DNA from: Rutpela maculata
Lineage: Eukaryota > Arthropoda > Insecta > Coleoptera > Cerambycidae
NCBI GenBank assembly: GCA_936432065.2
Contig: OW386285.2
Coordinates: forward strand, 139,529,235-139,593,234
Direction of reading: 5' to 3'
Length of the DNA: 64,000 nucleotides
Position numbers and translations under genes: made by a program. Positions 33,735-46,730 of the stretch are shown piece after piece. The first letter of the stretch is position 1; every line of letters starts with the position of its first letter. Under the pieces are notes generated by a model. That model had not been told where the DNA came from and searched no databases. It saw only the letters and a list, made by a program, of their open reading frames with translations.

Positions 33735-35436
33735 TATATCAAATTTTATCATTTTCTCATAATTCTGAACATCTTCAAAAATAATGTCTTGAGATTTTCT
33801 TCATCGGATCTTTTTATACATTACTTCAAGAGTGAAATATGAATATCTTTAAATTTTTAAAAATGGTAGAGCTTTTACCTATTTCATCGCAAATCTCTTT
33901 ATATTCCGACTTCATATATATGTACTATTTCTACATACATTCATCTTTATATTTGAAAATATAATCATCCAATAGCTACATGCTTCTTGTTTCATTAAAG
34001 CTTTTTTGAAGTTAATTTTATTAATTAGTTCAAAAGTTACAACAAATTTAGTGTAGCGCGTCCTATGCCACGCGCGCTTCGCTTGCCGTTCTTACATATC
34101 ACCGCGTTCCATTTTCGTGCGTTAAACAAAAAAATCTGGTGCCTACATTTTTGATCGTACAAAAAAATTTCATATACATTTTTGATGTGAATTTTTCCGT
34201 ACACTCGAATGGCGCAATTACTTTTCGAAAGAAAAAGACTGACTGACAAAGACTGTTATTTTGCAACTAATTTTTTTAATAACAAATTACGCTCAGGGAC
34301 TATTGTTGGTAACTTTTGGTATGTTGTTCTTGACATGTTCAGAGATGTATTCTCAAAAGTTACCGCTTCCCAGAATTTTTCCGAAATGAAAATCTCTATT
34401 GACTCCACTAATACGAAAAACAACAAAATAACAATTTTCTCTATGCACTGATGATCTAAATTTGATCATTCTAGTGTATTTTGAGAAGCTTCCTTACGAG
34501 AAATCTTATCAAATATCTCTAGATGATACTTCATTATAAATAAACATTTATTACACTTCAATGCTAAGAATTATTAAAAACCACAAGTAAAAAACTGACA
34601 GAAAATATTTATTTGCTTAGACAGATACTCCCTTTCATTGAACTTTTTAATAATTATTGGCTTTGAAAAGTAACAATTGCTTATTTATGATGGAGTATCC
34701 TCTAGATAGGGCTAGAGATACTTGATAAGATGTTTGCTGTTATATTTTACCATGAATCACATTAATCACATTCGCTAAACAGTCGCGTTGCTACGGTAAT
34801 AAAATAGTCATATCCATTAAACATGAGCCATAATAATACCCATAATTGTACAATTAATATTAATATTTATAAGTAGTTAAAGTATATCAATTTTTGGTTT
34901 CATTACAGAGACGATTGAAGCAAAAATATTGTACTAACACGCCCAGAAAGTGCTCTTACTGGACTCACAAGCTTGTCCTGGAATTTGTTTACTCGTCTAG
35001 TAAAAGACTACTTTCGGAACTTGTTACTTAAATAACTATTATTTTAATTACAGACTTTCGAAATGGAAAGATTCTATTGTAAAAAATGGTACCAGTTCTA
35101 AGCTTTTATTAAGTTTTAATATTGCTATAGAAAATTGTCATACGCCTTCTTCAGTTGTTCAGTACGTCGTGCGTACGTATGAAAACACTCTAGAGGGCGT
35201 AGTCCTTAACGGATCCACTTGATTGTTTTTTACTTCTTCGTCTGCCTTCAGGATAGAACTCTATTGTAATGCTTCTAGATTTTAGTTATTATAAATAATT
35301 ATAACGTCATTAGTTTTGGTGGACCATTTCTTCGTTCTCGGCGTCTATTGAATAAATAAGTAATTCTTTTTTCATTCTACTCGCTCTAACCCAAGAACTG
35401 AACAATGAATTGTTCTCAAATTTTTACCGTGTTATT
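33735..35436. other. Gene-free stretch
   Basis: AT-rich without a domain-bearing frame. A short GC-rich word cluster (GCGCGTCCTATGCCACGCGC) occurs at 34055-34074. Confidence 0.4.
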
Positions 35437-36330
35437 GTAGAACTCACACCACTATCTCAGTGGATTCGCTTATTTCTAAGAGGCGACCTAGGACAGGAGT
35501 CCTGTAATAGAGAAAGATATAAGTTTCTACCTATCGTTTACTGCTTATTGCTCTTTCTCCAATCTGCCTTCTTACAATGCACTGGTCTTGTATCTAACAC
35601 TTCTTACTGGTCTATCACTTCTTAATTTGCTAGTCACTTTTATAGATATCCTCCCATCAATTTCTGTGATCTGATCGATAACCTGAATGACAGATTTCAG
35701 GACCTTATAAGCATCTAATACATTTAGTTGTCGACCTAATATACAAAATATCCTAAGAGGTCAAATTAAAAGTTAATTATTCTAACAAGAAAATGCAAGA
35801 ATCAGAATAGAGCCTATTTAATTAGTATGTTGTAAAAATCTGCCTACCAAATATAGCAAGGGCGAACGCCTCCTCCAGAAGACGTCTATCTTAACACCAT
35901 GTAATGAAGAGTAATAGTAGCAATCGATATGGCACAAAAATATTCGTAATTTCCTAGAATAGTACGAGTGTAATTTGACTTTTTAAAATTTTGGTCCTCT
36001 CGTGCTTAGCTTTATAGTTCCCAATGGTGATTACATCTTTCACATAAGAAGAGGTTTTATGACAATATACAATTTATACGCGGCTTTCCTGCTTTTGCAA
36101 ACATACCGACGCGAAAGTACTTCGGCTTAACTCTCGAGCGACCCTTATGGGGATATCCACATGAGAATTTCTATGGGCTAATTGACATTTTTCATAATTT
36201 CGCTGAAATTAAATTCGCCTTCTGGCATGAAACTATATTTTTCTAATGGCCCTCCGGTACTTCTATCCTATGGTCAAGTCGCCTGATGTAAATATTTCAT
36301 AATTATGTTAAGAACCACCCTTGGAAATTT
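35437..36330. repeat. Unclassified ~0.9-kb repeat R3, copy 1
   Basis: Aligns by eye, same orientation, to 61167-62140. Landmarks in order: AGAACTCAC, GACCTA.GAC..G, GTAATA..AGAAAG.TATAAGTT, GCCTTCTTA..ATGCACTG, TCTGTGAT.TGATC, AAAATGCAAGA, CTGCCTACCAAATAT-GCAAG, TTATAGTT, CGAGCGA.C.TTATGG, CTTCTGG.ATGAAACTAT and CTTGG.AATTT. No frame with a domain; an LTR or an untranslated region of a larger element are both possible. Confidence 0.65.
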
Positions 36331-36896
36331 GACAAACTATTTTACATTTTCCTATTCTTGGTGGGTACTTAATAGTTTGTGTAGATGCCAAAAAAATTTT
36401 TTTTTTGTATCGAATGTCTTTTCAGACGAAACAATTTTGATTTGTCGATTTTTGCTATTTTTCGATTTATGTCGATTCTCCTGGCTTTTACAAAATTATC
36501 ACTACATATTTGTTAATGTGTTAATATGAATATCAAATTTTAATGAGCGTAGAAAACATGAATATTTTTTCTACCGCCGCGCCATGTAGATAAAATGTAA
36601 TAATTTTCAGGGATATGCATAGCAAACAGGAAACTTTTTTATCTTTCGGAATATATACTTATTTATTTAGATCTTTATTTCCAACAGTTTACACCCATTT
36701 ACAGGAAACACATGGTAACATCAAATATGATAAATTAATGTATAAGACAAACTGTAGCACAGTAACTGACTGACATAGTAAATAAACTAATAACATAAGA
36801 TAGCACAGTGTGAGAGAATAACAAAAAACAAAAATAGAAAAAAGAGAGGCTAATTTACAAGACCAGTAGAACTTACCAAAACAACATGTCATTCTT

Positions 36897-39690
36897 TTAG
36901 GAATTGTTGTCGATCAGAACCTGTCGAATATAAGTCAAGGAGTTGGTATTAATATCGCATACTTCTGAAATAGCATTAAAATTATTGGACATTAGAGATA
37001 GTGGCGATCTACATAAAACGTTTGTCCTAGCATTATCGCTATAGATAGTTGGAAAATATCGGGCCGCTAGTCTAGGTATAAAAAAAATTGACCCTGTTTA
37101 GTAGATTAATGCAATCAATATTATTATGCAACAGATTATATAAGAATGATATAGAGATTAAGATTCTCCTTGATTTTAGAGATATAAGTTGATGCTGGTT
37201 AAGTAGTAATGAGTATTCAATTCCCATTTCCGGATAAGTACCACTGATCTTGTAAGATAAATATTTAAAAAATTTCCTCTGTACTGATTCTATTGCATCG
37301 ATATGGCATTGATATAATGGATACCATATCAGTGCACCATATTAGGCAAAAAACACTAGCTTTAATAACAAAGGATTATGAAAATGTCTGCAGTTTCTTA
37401 TAACAAATCCTAACATTTTATTAGCCGTTGACACTATATTATTTACATGTGTAATGAAATTGAACTTTCGATCGAAGAATATGCCGAGATCTTTGATTTC
37501 AAGGGATCTGGTGATGACAATATCGTTAATTTGGTATTGATAATCAATATGTTCGATTTTTTAGTGAATGATGTTATGGAGCATTTAGATATGTTTAAGT
37601 GCAAGTTATTTCTATCGCACCACTGGGATATCTTATTGATACAATTTTGTATAACTAGGCAGTCTTGATGCGTGGATATTGTATTAAAAATCTTCAAGTC
37701 ATCCGCATACAAAAGTTTTGGAATGTTTACTATCTGAGCTAGGTTATCTATAAATATGAGAAACAATAGCGGACCTAAGTTTGACCCCTGAGGGACCCCA
37801 GATGAGGGAGTAATATAATGTGATTGAAGTCCTTCATATTCAACAAATTGCCTTCTATCTAGTAGATAGGATTTTAATAGGGTTAAAAAGCTGCTAGAGA
37901 CGCCAATGTTCTCTAGTCTGGAGATAAGCACGTAATGATCAATTTGATCGAATGCCTTTTGGAAGTCCATATATACTACGTCGACTTGCAGCTGTTTGTC
38001 CAGTGCCTCAGAGATGTAGTGAGAGAAGCATGCTAAATTTGTGATACAAGAACGCTTTTCGCCATGTTGGTCTAATGAAATTACATTTTTAGTAGAGTTA
38101 TAGATGACATTATACAATATGATTTCGAGAAGTTTGGAGAAGTTACATAGAATGTATATAGCTCTGTAGTTTTGCAGTATAGATGGATCACCTTTTTTTA
38201 ATATTGGACATATGCGTGCGATTTTCCATAATTCTGGGAACCTTGAAGTGTTGATGATAAGATTAAATAGATATATTAGTGGATCCGCTAATGCATGAAT
38301 GCAATCTTTAACTATAAAACTAGGTATGCCATCAACACCTGAAGTTAGTTTGTTTTTTAATTTTTTAGAGGCTTCGATGATATCTCCATTCGTTATGCAA
38401 GAAGTGTGGATATTAGGCAAGTTGTTTGGTTGTGACTCATTGACGAGGGATGGGTCAGATACTGTGTATGTGCTTTGAAAGTAACGACCGAAAGCATTTA
38501 CAATTCCTTGAGGACTCTCATAGGTAATATCTGTATCTGTGTCTGTGATTATACCAGGAATTCTAGAGTGCCCCTTTTTATTTTTTATAAAGGTCCAAAA
38601 TGCAGACGGCTCGGTCAAGATATAATTTTCTGTCTCACTAACATATAACTCATATGCGGTTTCAATTTCAGTTTTGACAATAGCTCTCAACAATACGAAT
38701 TAATTTCGATAGTACTCAGTTTTATACTTCTTATAATTTGTATGTGCCCGTTCTTTTTTTCGAATGTTGGATATTAACTCACTAGAGAACCATTGCGGGT
38801 AATGACGTTTACGATTTAATTTTAAAGGAACTGTTAGAGTAAATATATTCTTTAGCTCGTTGTTTATGTATTGAGTTGTGAGATTAACATCTTTGATATC
38901 ATGTATATTGGACCAGTCCAATTTTGAAATTAATTAATACATTAGCGGAAAGTTGGCTTTTCGGAAGTTAAAAGTTTTTTCAAAGCTATTAATGGGAAAG
39001 TTCTTATAGTGCTGCTCAGATACCCTGAAATCAAAGGTAAGTGTAGGATGATAAGCATCTTCTCCTAAGAGAGCATCCAGGTTACGTGACACATTACAAG
39101 GTATGTTAGACATTATAAAGTCTAAGGTGCGATTATTACAGTTCTTTATGTTATTAAATTGATGCAAGTTTAAAATTTCCAAAAAATTGTTCAAGAGTTT
39201 TGATTTGCTATCATTAGAATCAGAATTAAAGAAAGGGACATTGAAGTCACCAACTATGACAATTCTCGTATTGGCGATGATATCGAGTAATGCTAATCTA
39301 TCTATAAAAGTCTCAAAATGTTCATAGGAGACCGATGGAGGAATATAAATTACAAATAAATAAACTACATAACAGTTAAGTACTAATTTACAACCAACTA
39401 TATCGATTAATGGAACTAGGTTAGATAACATGGTAAGATCAAGTTTCACACATTGTAGGTGACTTTTTATGGCCAATAACACTCCGCCACCTCTTGTTGT
39501 ATTTGTTTCACTAAAGTTTCTATCACAGCGAAAGACCATGTAAGTATTGGGAATAATTTCAGCATTATACACGTTAGAGGAGAGCCAGGTTTCAGTCAGA
39601 CAAATGATGTCTATGTTGCATGACAAAATGGCGTTATAGAGTTCCACAGTTTTTGTATTTAGGCCTCGGACGTTCTAGGTTGCACTTGTG
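36897..39690 (-). pseudogene. LINE ORF2: endonuclease + reverse transcriptase
   Basis: Endonuclease (39690-38934): LTETWLSS with the catalytic Glu, GGGVLLAIK, VGDFNVPFF, RTLDFIMSN and a degenerate AYHPTLTFDF where SDH is expected. After a short frame (38921-38700) comes the reverse transcriptase (38693-37443): SGVDGIPSF, FPELWKIARICPILKKGD, MDFQKAFDQIDH, SSGVPQGSNLGPLLF and LLYADDLKIF with the YADD box at 37699-37710. Below 37560 the coding sense continues in other frames (EIKDLGIFFDRKFNF and onward) to a TAA at 36899-36897. About three to four frameshifts break it. This is a target-primed reverse transcription enzyme of a LINE; the clade (CR1 or Jockey) is not decided. Confidence 0.9.
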
Positions 39691-39742
39691 TCTACACATC
39701 TTGTTCTAAAAAACTGGTTGGTTGTTTAGGGTCTGAGGATTC

Positions 39743-40905
39743 TTACATATTCTTCAAAAAATGTTGGCCCCTTCTGAAGTCGAATCTTTCATAGCCAATT
39801 CTTCGGGGCCAGAAACTTGATTTGTAAATCACATCCTGGAACTCGGGCTCAACTCCTACCATAAACGACTGATTATTGGGTCTAGTATTAGTTGTGTTTA
39901 TAATTTTAACATCGATGTCGCGTTCGATATCTGGATTTTCTGAGGAGTTAGCCGGCTTTGTATGTTTTTTAATATAATCTTTGATATGTTCAGCTCCTAT
40001 GTCGTCGGGTACTCTGGTTATAAACAGCCAGATTTTCTTGTTTTTTTCGGCATTTCCGTAAAATTTTCCATTCCCGTCACCGCTGCCAATATTGATTCTT
40101 TTTCGTCGTCTTCTGTTGATGGTTTGGTATTCGCCTTCGTTATAGGTAGAATTTGACCGAAAATTATCATTAGCTAGGTCTTGACTTATGGCGTCAGATG
40201 CATGCAAGACATTGGCAATTTGGGAATTGTTCGAATTCGCTTTGTTGGTTGACTGAATGGTTGGTTGCTGCGTTGATAGGTTTGAGGTAGTTTTGTTATT
40301 GCCTTTATTAAGGTACGTGTGATTCCTAGTTGTTTCAGCGTACGATGATTTAGGTGTCCTATGCGACGAGGATAGGTTGTCCCGGCAGGGATTAGTGGTG
40401 TTGGGTACTAAACTATCTCTATTAATGGGTTTATTGGTCATTATTTTTTTACCTTTTTCTGGTGCTGATGACAGAGAGCCTATTGCGTGTGGATATGAAG
40501 AAGGGATCTGCGGTTTCTGAATATTGGTCATAAGGTTAACCAGTTCGATGTTGCTTTCTCTGAGTATTGTAACCTCAGATTTAGTTTGAGATATGCCCTC
40601 GTTAAGTTCGTTTTTGAAGGAATTAGGAGACCCATGAAGTTGTTTTGACCATCGGCAATTATTTTTGTAACGTTTTGTTCCAATTGTTTAAATCTATAAG
40701 ATAAGTTGAAATCGCATTGATCACATTTAAATTTCAGAGATCTTTCTTTGAGTTGCATAACTCGCACTTCGGTACCAAGTATATTGGGAAGAAGTAACAT
40801 AATTAGTAGTTTTCGAGAAAATCTCATGCGAGTTATAATTTCTTCTTTGAAGATTGGTAGCCAGGTACTACAATTAGCTGCTACTAGATTTCCATGTTCT
40901 TCGTC
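39743..40905 (-). pseudogene. LINE ORF1
   Basis: Coding sense starts near 40905 (DEEHGNLVAANCSTWLPIF) and runs through LKFKCDQCDFNLSYRF, a C-x2-C pair that may be half of a zinc or PHD-like finger. Then follow a coiled-coil-like stretch, a long Asn/Ser/Thr-rich linker and, at the C-terminus, KIWLFITRVPDD...SFWPRRIGYERFDFRRG. That closing SFWP.R-type segment is characteristic of ORF1 proteins of insect CR1/Jockey-like LINEs, which bind element RNA. The longest open piece is 40531-39743 (262 codons); at least two frameshifts separate the N-terminal part. Confidence 0.7.
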
Positions 40906-40911
40906 ATTGTA

Positions 40912-41040
40912 CTAAACAAATTTTTCATATATTCCCTCCACCGTTTTACCTTGTCTTCGATCTCCAGTACTGGCATTCTTTCACTATTGGTAAATTGTTT
41001 GTATAGTAGGAACAACGGATCTTTGAACTGACGCCACTAA
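40912..41040 (-). pseudogene. LINE linker fragment
   Basis: On the minus strand the text reads SERMPVLEIEDKVKRWREYM. The pattern (V..RW.EY.) is the linker just before the reverse transcriptase in several LINE groups. Only about 40 codons remain. It differs from the adjacent LINE ORF1, so it is a separate scrap joined to its 5' end. Confidence 0.45.
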
Positions 41041-41172
41041 TGCAGATAGCAATTAAAGATTATCGTTTGTATATTGGCGTGTCACTCCTTACAGTCGAAC
41101 TGCCTGGTATGGATATAAGGATGTATGTTTTCCACAGTCTACGACCTACTCACGCTCCAAGATTGGTAGAAT

Positions 41173-41598
41173 CTAAGGTGGCCTCGTAACTCACGATCCC
41201 CACCAAAAAATGTCATTAGCCAATGAGCAGCTGGTGTGAAATCACACCAGATGCAGAGCCTGATTCAAGATATTGTAAGAATTTGTTTAATGTTATTAAG
41301 CAAAGAACTCGTAATTGGAACGAGTTCGCAATGACCCGCCTGAGGTAGGGAGTAATTACCTCGTATTTTAAGTCACCGTTTTGCATGGTGGTAATCAGGA
41401 TAAGTTGTAGAATATAACACTACAGGTCATATTATACTTCTGACCATATTTCAGGCCAGTACGGACCGTCCTTCTAGAAAGAGATAACTGCACCGCTACT
41501 GCGCGTTCGAAGAATAAGGAGAGTCTGACTATTCATCCCCGCACTCACTTCTCGCCTAAAAGCTGAATACGAGAGAACCTTATACTCTACAAATCTTG
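41173..41598. repeat. Unclassified interspersed repeat R1, copy 2
   Basis: Second copy of 1260-1675, same orientation. The internal palindrome CTGGTGTGAAATCACACCAG is perfect here (41231-41250). Confidence 0.7.
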
Positions 41599-43610
41599 CT
41601 CACGCTCATCCTGAGCGTTAGATTTGTGAGTAATGGTAACGCGTACGTTTAGACTACATAGAAACGCATGGATCTCGTGATTCGTGATTCGTAAGTGGCG
41701 CACGTATTTTTTATTCTTCGTAACGCTATTAATTCATTACACCTGAATTCGCAAGCTAGAAATCTGTTTTTTTGTTCTAAACGAGTCTATTGCCAATACC
41801 AATCTGATTCTGTAATAATATTACTAATTATTATTTTCATGCTAAACTTGCTACGCTTATGTTACGAAATCATTGCCATTCTTTAACAAATTAGTTCAAG
41901 CAAAATAGGATGATGATGCTCAGACTATAACGATGAATTAACAATTTTTTTTTAAATAATAATAATTTGACTATTGAACTAATGTTATACACATTATTAG
42001 ACAGGATAACTTGCGTGGTGTGCAATTTTGTGATATAGAAGTGCTAGAAAAATTGAATTTCAAAATTTGGTATCCCGAAATCTGTTCATATTGAGACATA
42101 TTATGTTCATTAAGCAAACGTCGTATAGTTGTTTACGTAGTACCTGCCCTAAAAATGTAGGTACGTTTTTAAAACACCCTGTATGCAATGTAGAAAAAGA
42201 TTGTTTTTACATCCTGTATTGACCATCATATAAAAACCAGGACTTTAACTTACTATTTAATATGCACAGGAGGAGGGAAATATTTACCAAAATCAAAGAA
42301 CTTCTGTCACTTCAATACATCACAAAATCTGCGGACCCTTGTTTCTGGCCTTCTTCGTCCTCAGTAGAGAGTAACTGAATGTAGTCATATACCGCAAGAC
42401 GCATGTAGTCGTATACCGCAAGAATTTTGTTCTGATAAACCTTAAACCAATGGAAGTCAGTAACTTGTGACAACGTGATACAGAACTCAATACTGTGATA
42501 GTTAAATCAGTATAAAAATAACTGACTATGATTTTTTTAAATTTTTTTATACTTTCCTTTATGCAAATTTTATAAAGAGCGCCTATGAATGAATTGTTAT
42601 CGATGAACACTCAGCTAGTATGAAATTACATTTAATTAAATTTACTTCCTGTCTACTTTATATTTACGTATGTAAATGAAACTCACAACTATATTATTTC
42701 AAATTAGGAATAAATCAACCATACCCTTTGCATTGGAAATATATCAGAGCAATTTTTATGCTCATTGTTTTAATTTTACTTTCAATCGATACTTTTGCTA
42801 GCAACTGTATTAATTATATTTATAACGTATTAAGGCTAACTTGTATACATGTTATTTATTAAATGATAAGGGAGTAGAATAAATTATATAGAAGTAAAGT
42901 ACTTTAAATTAATACAAAAATATATATATTTAATTTTAAGTAGGTATTTAAAAATTTGTAATTATTTCCACATCTACCTTGAAAAATCAGACTGTAAATT
43001 CCTCACCAATAAATACTAATTAAGGTTCTGCCAATATGTGTGCTAAACGGAATACTACTGAAATATACAGAATATGGAATGATGCGGTTCGATTTCACCA
43101 GCACCTCTTAACTAAAATTTCAGAATAATTACTAACGTCTGTTCGCTGAAAGAGTCCCGGTGTGACCTCACGAACGTCCGAACTAAGATGGTGGAGGCTC
43201 GTTGGTGTTTTTGAATGCACAGTGGCGTCGCTTTGTTTTATATTTTACTTGATGTATTTAATTGGATTTATTTAAAGGAAATTCTATTATAAGCATATCT
43301 AATACATCCATTCTAGATTTATAGTAATTTAAGTTAAATAAATAAATTATAATATTGAATTGTTTTGGTTTCAAGTAAAAAATATGATAGAACAAATATA
43401 CAAAATATATAGAGTTAAATAGTTGCAGCTAAATTTTTTTTATTCATTAACGGAATTTTGTCAAAGAAGTATGTAATCTTAAAATAAACATAAACACACC
43501 ACAGATAGTAGAAAATAAAAATATATACTTAATACTAATTATGCCGAACCCTATATAAAACAAATATGGCAGTAAAATACAAATACCTAGTAAAAGATAA
43601 ATAAATAAAT
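41599..43610. other. Mostly featureless stretch with a small tandem repeat
   Basis: At about 42375-42421 the 22-bp word ATGTAGTCRTATACCGCAAGA occurs twice in tandem. AAAACACCCTGTAT at about 42171-42184 resembles a single mariner-type terminus like those of 30336-33734. Nothing else recognised. Confidence 0.4.
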
Positions 43611-44392
43611 TTAGTTTTCTTCATATGTCTCTAAAATCAATTTATTTGTGTGATTTACACACTTGGACCAAATTGAGCTCGACACTTGAGATAATGCCTC
43701 ATTTCATATAGCAAGAACAATTTCGTCACTTAAACCATCTTTCCCTATGTGTTTGTCGTAATACTCCATACAAATTCCCCAAACAAGTTCTATTGGGTTG
43801 AACTGACAGTGACATGGTGGAAGCACAGTACTTCATGTCCATGCTCTCTAATTAGATTGTCGACAACATAGTGTCGCTCTGTTCTGTTAGCTCCAGTTAT
43901 TTGGAGCAATTTGGCTTTAAATGCGATATCACTGAAATCTATGTTTTTGGTTTTTAAACATGTTTGTATTTTTTCTTCCGTTCAAAATCGGGTTGATCGT
44001 TTTTCTTCAACCCGAGACTCCCAAGAGTGGTGCTTAGCATATCTAAAACAATAATGCTTGGATTTTGTAACCCCGGCAAAAGTCTCTCTGTCAGCCACGT
44101 TTCAAAATTTTCAAATAACATATTTTATTTCATATTTTGCAACATCGTATAAGTCTATTTTGGATTTTTTACGATTCCGTTTAACCGAAGCTTGAGGTTA
44201 GATATTTTCTTTGTCATTTTTAGCTATTTTTCTTACAGACTTCCCATCGATTTTTAAAGCCTCACCCACTCGCCTTTGAACAGCTTTTATTGACAATAAA
44301 GGTCCACCATTTTCATTTTCCTTTTGAAAATATTCCAACAAATTTGAAGCTAGCTGCTGTGATTGCGGATTTAGAAATTCACCAGAATGCAT
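43611..44392 (-). pseudogene. IS630/mariner-like transposase relic
   Basis: N-terminal part open from 44392 to 44198: FLNPQSQQLASNLLEYFQKE then GGPLLSIKAVQRRVGEALKI, a helix-turn-helix region. After a gap and shifts the core reads NFETWLTERLLP, SIIVLDMLSTT (catalytic Asp in VLD), then LLQITGANRTERHYVVDNLI, GHEVL and a degenerate NP.ELVWG stretch. It ends in SSSIWSKCVNHTNK and a TAA at 43611-43613. The VLD..SYH to PPYHC.FNPIELVW order is that of a widespread insect IS630-Tc1-mariner transposase family. The first catalytic Asp region is missing and there are several frame breaks. Terminal repeats were not found. Confidence 0.65.
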
Positions 44393-44469
44393 GTTTACTA
44401 TTTTAAGAATAGAACAAGACTAAAATTGCCCTCTTAGGCACTAATTGAAATAAGTGGACTATACCTGCT

Positions 44470-46730
44470 GTACCCGACTTCCAAAAAATGAAGCAAATTG
44501 GACTACCCAACAAGCTAATTTTGCACATCCATAAGCTCTATTGCACTAGAAGTATTTTCATAAAAACCCATGACGAACTGATTGGACCAAGGCAGACATC
44601 AACAGGCCTACCTCAAGAAAGTATTTTAAGCCCTTTGTTATACATAATATATTCATATGACTTAGAACTGTTATTTACCAATACCAACATCAAAGTATAT
44701 CAGTTTGCCGATGATTATGCAATTAGAGCTCAGGGCAATGACATCAACTATTGCAATAGAAATCTAGCAAATGCCATTAGAAAAGCAGAAATATGGTTTG
44801 ACCAAAATGGATCTCCAATCTCCGAAGAAAAATCATCAATATGTACATTTACAAGAACAAAATTTCAACCGCCCAACACTATCAGAATATCTAATCTCGA
44901 AATTAAATATAAAACTTCAGTTAAATATCTAGGAGTCATTTTAGACAAGAAACTGAACTGGAAAGAACATATAAATTATATCTGCAAAAGAAGTGAAAAT
45001 GCACTTAATATTTTACGAGTATTTAGTCACCAAAAATGGGGAGCTGACCCCAACATATGTCTCACTTTCTATCGCTCTCTAGTAAGATCTATCTTCGATT
45101 ACGCTTGTGTCTTTTACGGATCAGCAGCAAAAGTTCACCTTCAAAAAATTGAACAAACTAAAAACAAAAGTCTCAGACTGTGTGTTGGATCTCTTCAAAG
45201 CACTCCCTTGAATATCCTAGTATCCGAATGTGCTGAAACCTCCTTTACACCTCAGAAGGCAAAAATTAAGCGATATCCTACTACTGAAAATCTACAGCAG
45301 GAATAAGGATGTTGTTGAAAATATACACAAATTAACCATACTGGGCCACACAGCAAAGTACTGGGAAAAGAAAAAATTGCCGTTATTAGTGGAAAGCCAT
45401 ACATGGACATCTCAATTTAAAGAAGAAATACATCAGTCGGACATTCTTCCTTGTTTCACATCAGAATATTCAAATTATGAAAAATTACCCAGAACATCAT
45501 TCATAGATCTTCAAGATAACGTACTGTTAAACAACATAATATTTAAATCAAAACTAAACACTAACTGGACAAACTACGAGTATATATTCATCGACGGCTC
45601 TCTCAAAAACAACAAAACCGGCTGTGCTATTTACCATGAAAACGAAAATATATCTAAAAAGTACCTCTTACCAACCAACTCGTCTATTTACACAGCAGAA
45701 CTAGTAGCAATCAAGGTGGCAATTAAATATTGCTCAGAATATGAGAAGAACAATAAATTTGTTATATTCACAGACAGTAAGAGTGCGGTGTTGAAAATAC
45801 ATAATTGTAACCCAAGGTCTGACGCAAACTATATAATAATTGATATTATAAAATATTACAACTAATTAATACAACGAGACAAGACCTTTGAACTAACATG
45901 GATAAAGGGACACGCAGGTATTACACAAAATGAATATGTTGACAAGTTAGCAAAGGAAGCGACTGAAACTGGTAACATCATCCCTAACTTTAAAATTCCC
46001 AGCACAGATATTAATTAATAGACTGATAAAGGAACGACTTAGAGAAAATTGGCAGCAGCACTATCTAAATTACCCAGCAAGAGAAAACTTTAAAAAACTT
46101 CAGACAAAAATTAAAATCAGACATCCTTGGTTTAATGGTGAGATTAATCGAAATTTCGTAAGAGTAACGTGCCGAATTAGAAGTTCACATTGTCTTTACC
46201 CTCAATACAAATACAAACTGAATCTCAAAGAGGATCCGTACTGCACCTGTGGAGAAGAAGGCAATTTACAACATTGCTTGATGGAATGTCCTTTAAAGTT
46301 CCAGGAATAAGTGAAATGTTTTTTTAAACATGCCCGCAACAATATTTCACTACCTACAAATCTACCCAACTTATTAGCATTAGAAAACAAATATGTGTAT
46401 AAAATACTCTATGAATTTATAATAAAAAACAAAATAGAGCTGTAAATTAGTTAGGTAAAAGTATATAAGTAAGTATGTGTATATATGTGAATATACACGT
46501 ATGTATGTATATAGTGTATATATTATATTTTAGGATAGTATTGTCGTAGGTGTTTTGGAAAAAAAAAATAAAAAAAAAGGGAAATATTAGCATAATAGAA
46601 GTATAAAGAAGGCACAAAAAAAAACAAAAAAAAAACAAAAAAGGGAATATACTAATAGGTAATAACTGTGGCCATGAAGGGTAATTAAAAAATAAAGAAA
46701 TAAAAATAATTAAAAAAAAAATAGTTTAAA
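44470..46730 (+). mobile_element. 5'-truncated I-group LINE with RNase H
   Basis: Contains the last part of the reverse transcriptase, an RNase H domain and a Cys/His C-terminus, followed by a 3' untranslated region with repeated A-rich stretches (46559-46580, 46615-46642, 46687-46722). The start near 44470 falls inside the reverse transcriptase, as in a typical truncated LINE insertion. Confidence 0.8.
44488..46445 (+). pseudogene. LINE ORF2: reverse transcriptase C-terminus + RNase H
   Basis: 44488-45306 encodes LPQESILSPLLY (Gly of the PQG motif changed to Glu), FADD at 44704-44715 as the catalytic box, and the thumb region VKYLGVILDKKLNW and YRSLVRSIFDYACVFYG. A frame change near 45250 leads to 45230-45865 with RNase H: YIFIDGSLK (Asp), YTAELVAI (Glu), IFTDSKSA (Asp); after a stop near 45865, IKGHAGITQNEYVDKLA (His/Asp). 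The C-terminus has a CTCGEEGNLQHCLMEC Cys/His motif and ends in TAA at 46443-46445. An RNase H after the reverse transcriptase is diagnostic of the I-like LINE group. At least three frame or stop lesions. Confidence 0.85.

Larger units (their letters stand above)
36655..40905 (-). mobile_element. Nearly full-length two-ORF LINE (CR1/Jockey group)
   Basis: On the minus strand, ORF1 (40905-39743) is followed by ORF2 (about 39690-36897), a ~240-bp 3' untranslated region and an end with AATAAAGATCTAAATAAATA. This is the most complete LINE in the window. The 5' boundary is near 40905, where unrelated LINE text begins, so part of ORF1 may be missing. Confidence 0.85.

Noticed and set aside
37447..37668. 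Plus-strand frame across the LINE ORF2
   Set aside because: Antisense shadow of the reverse transcriptase region.
42171..42184. Mariner-type element end
   Set aside because: A single CACCCTGTA word without a partner terminus.
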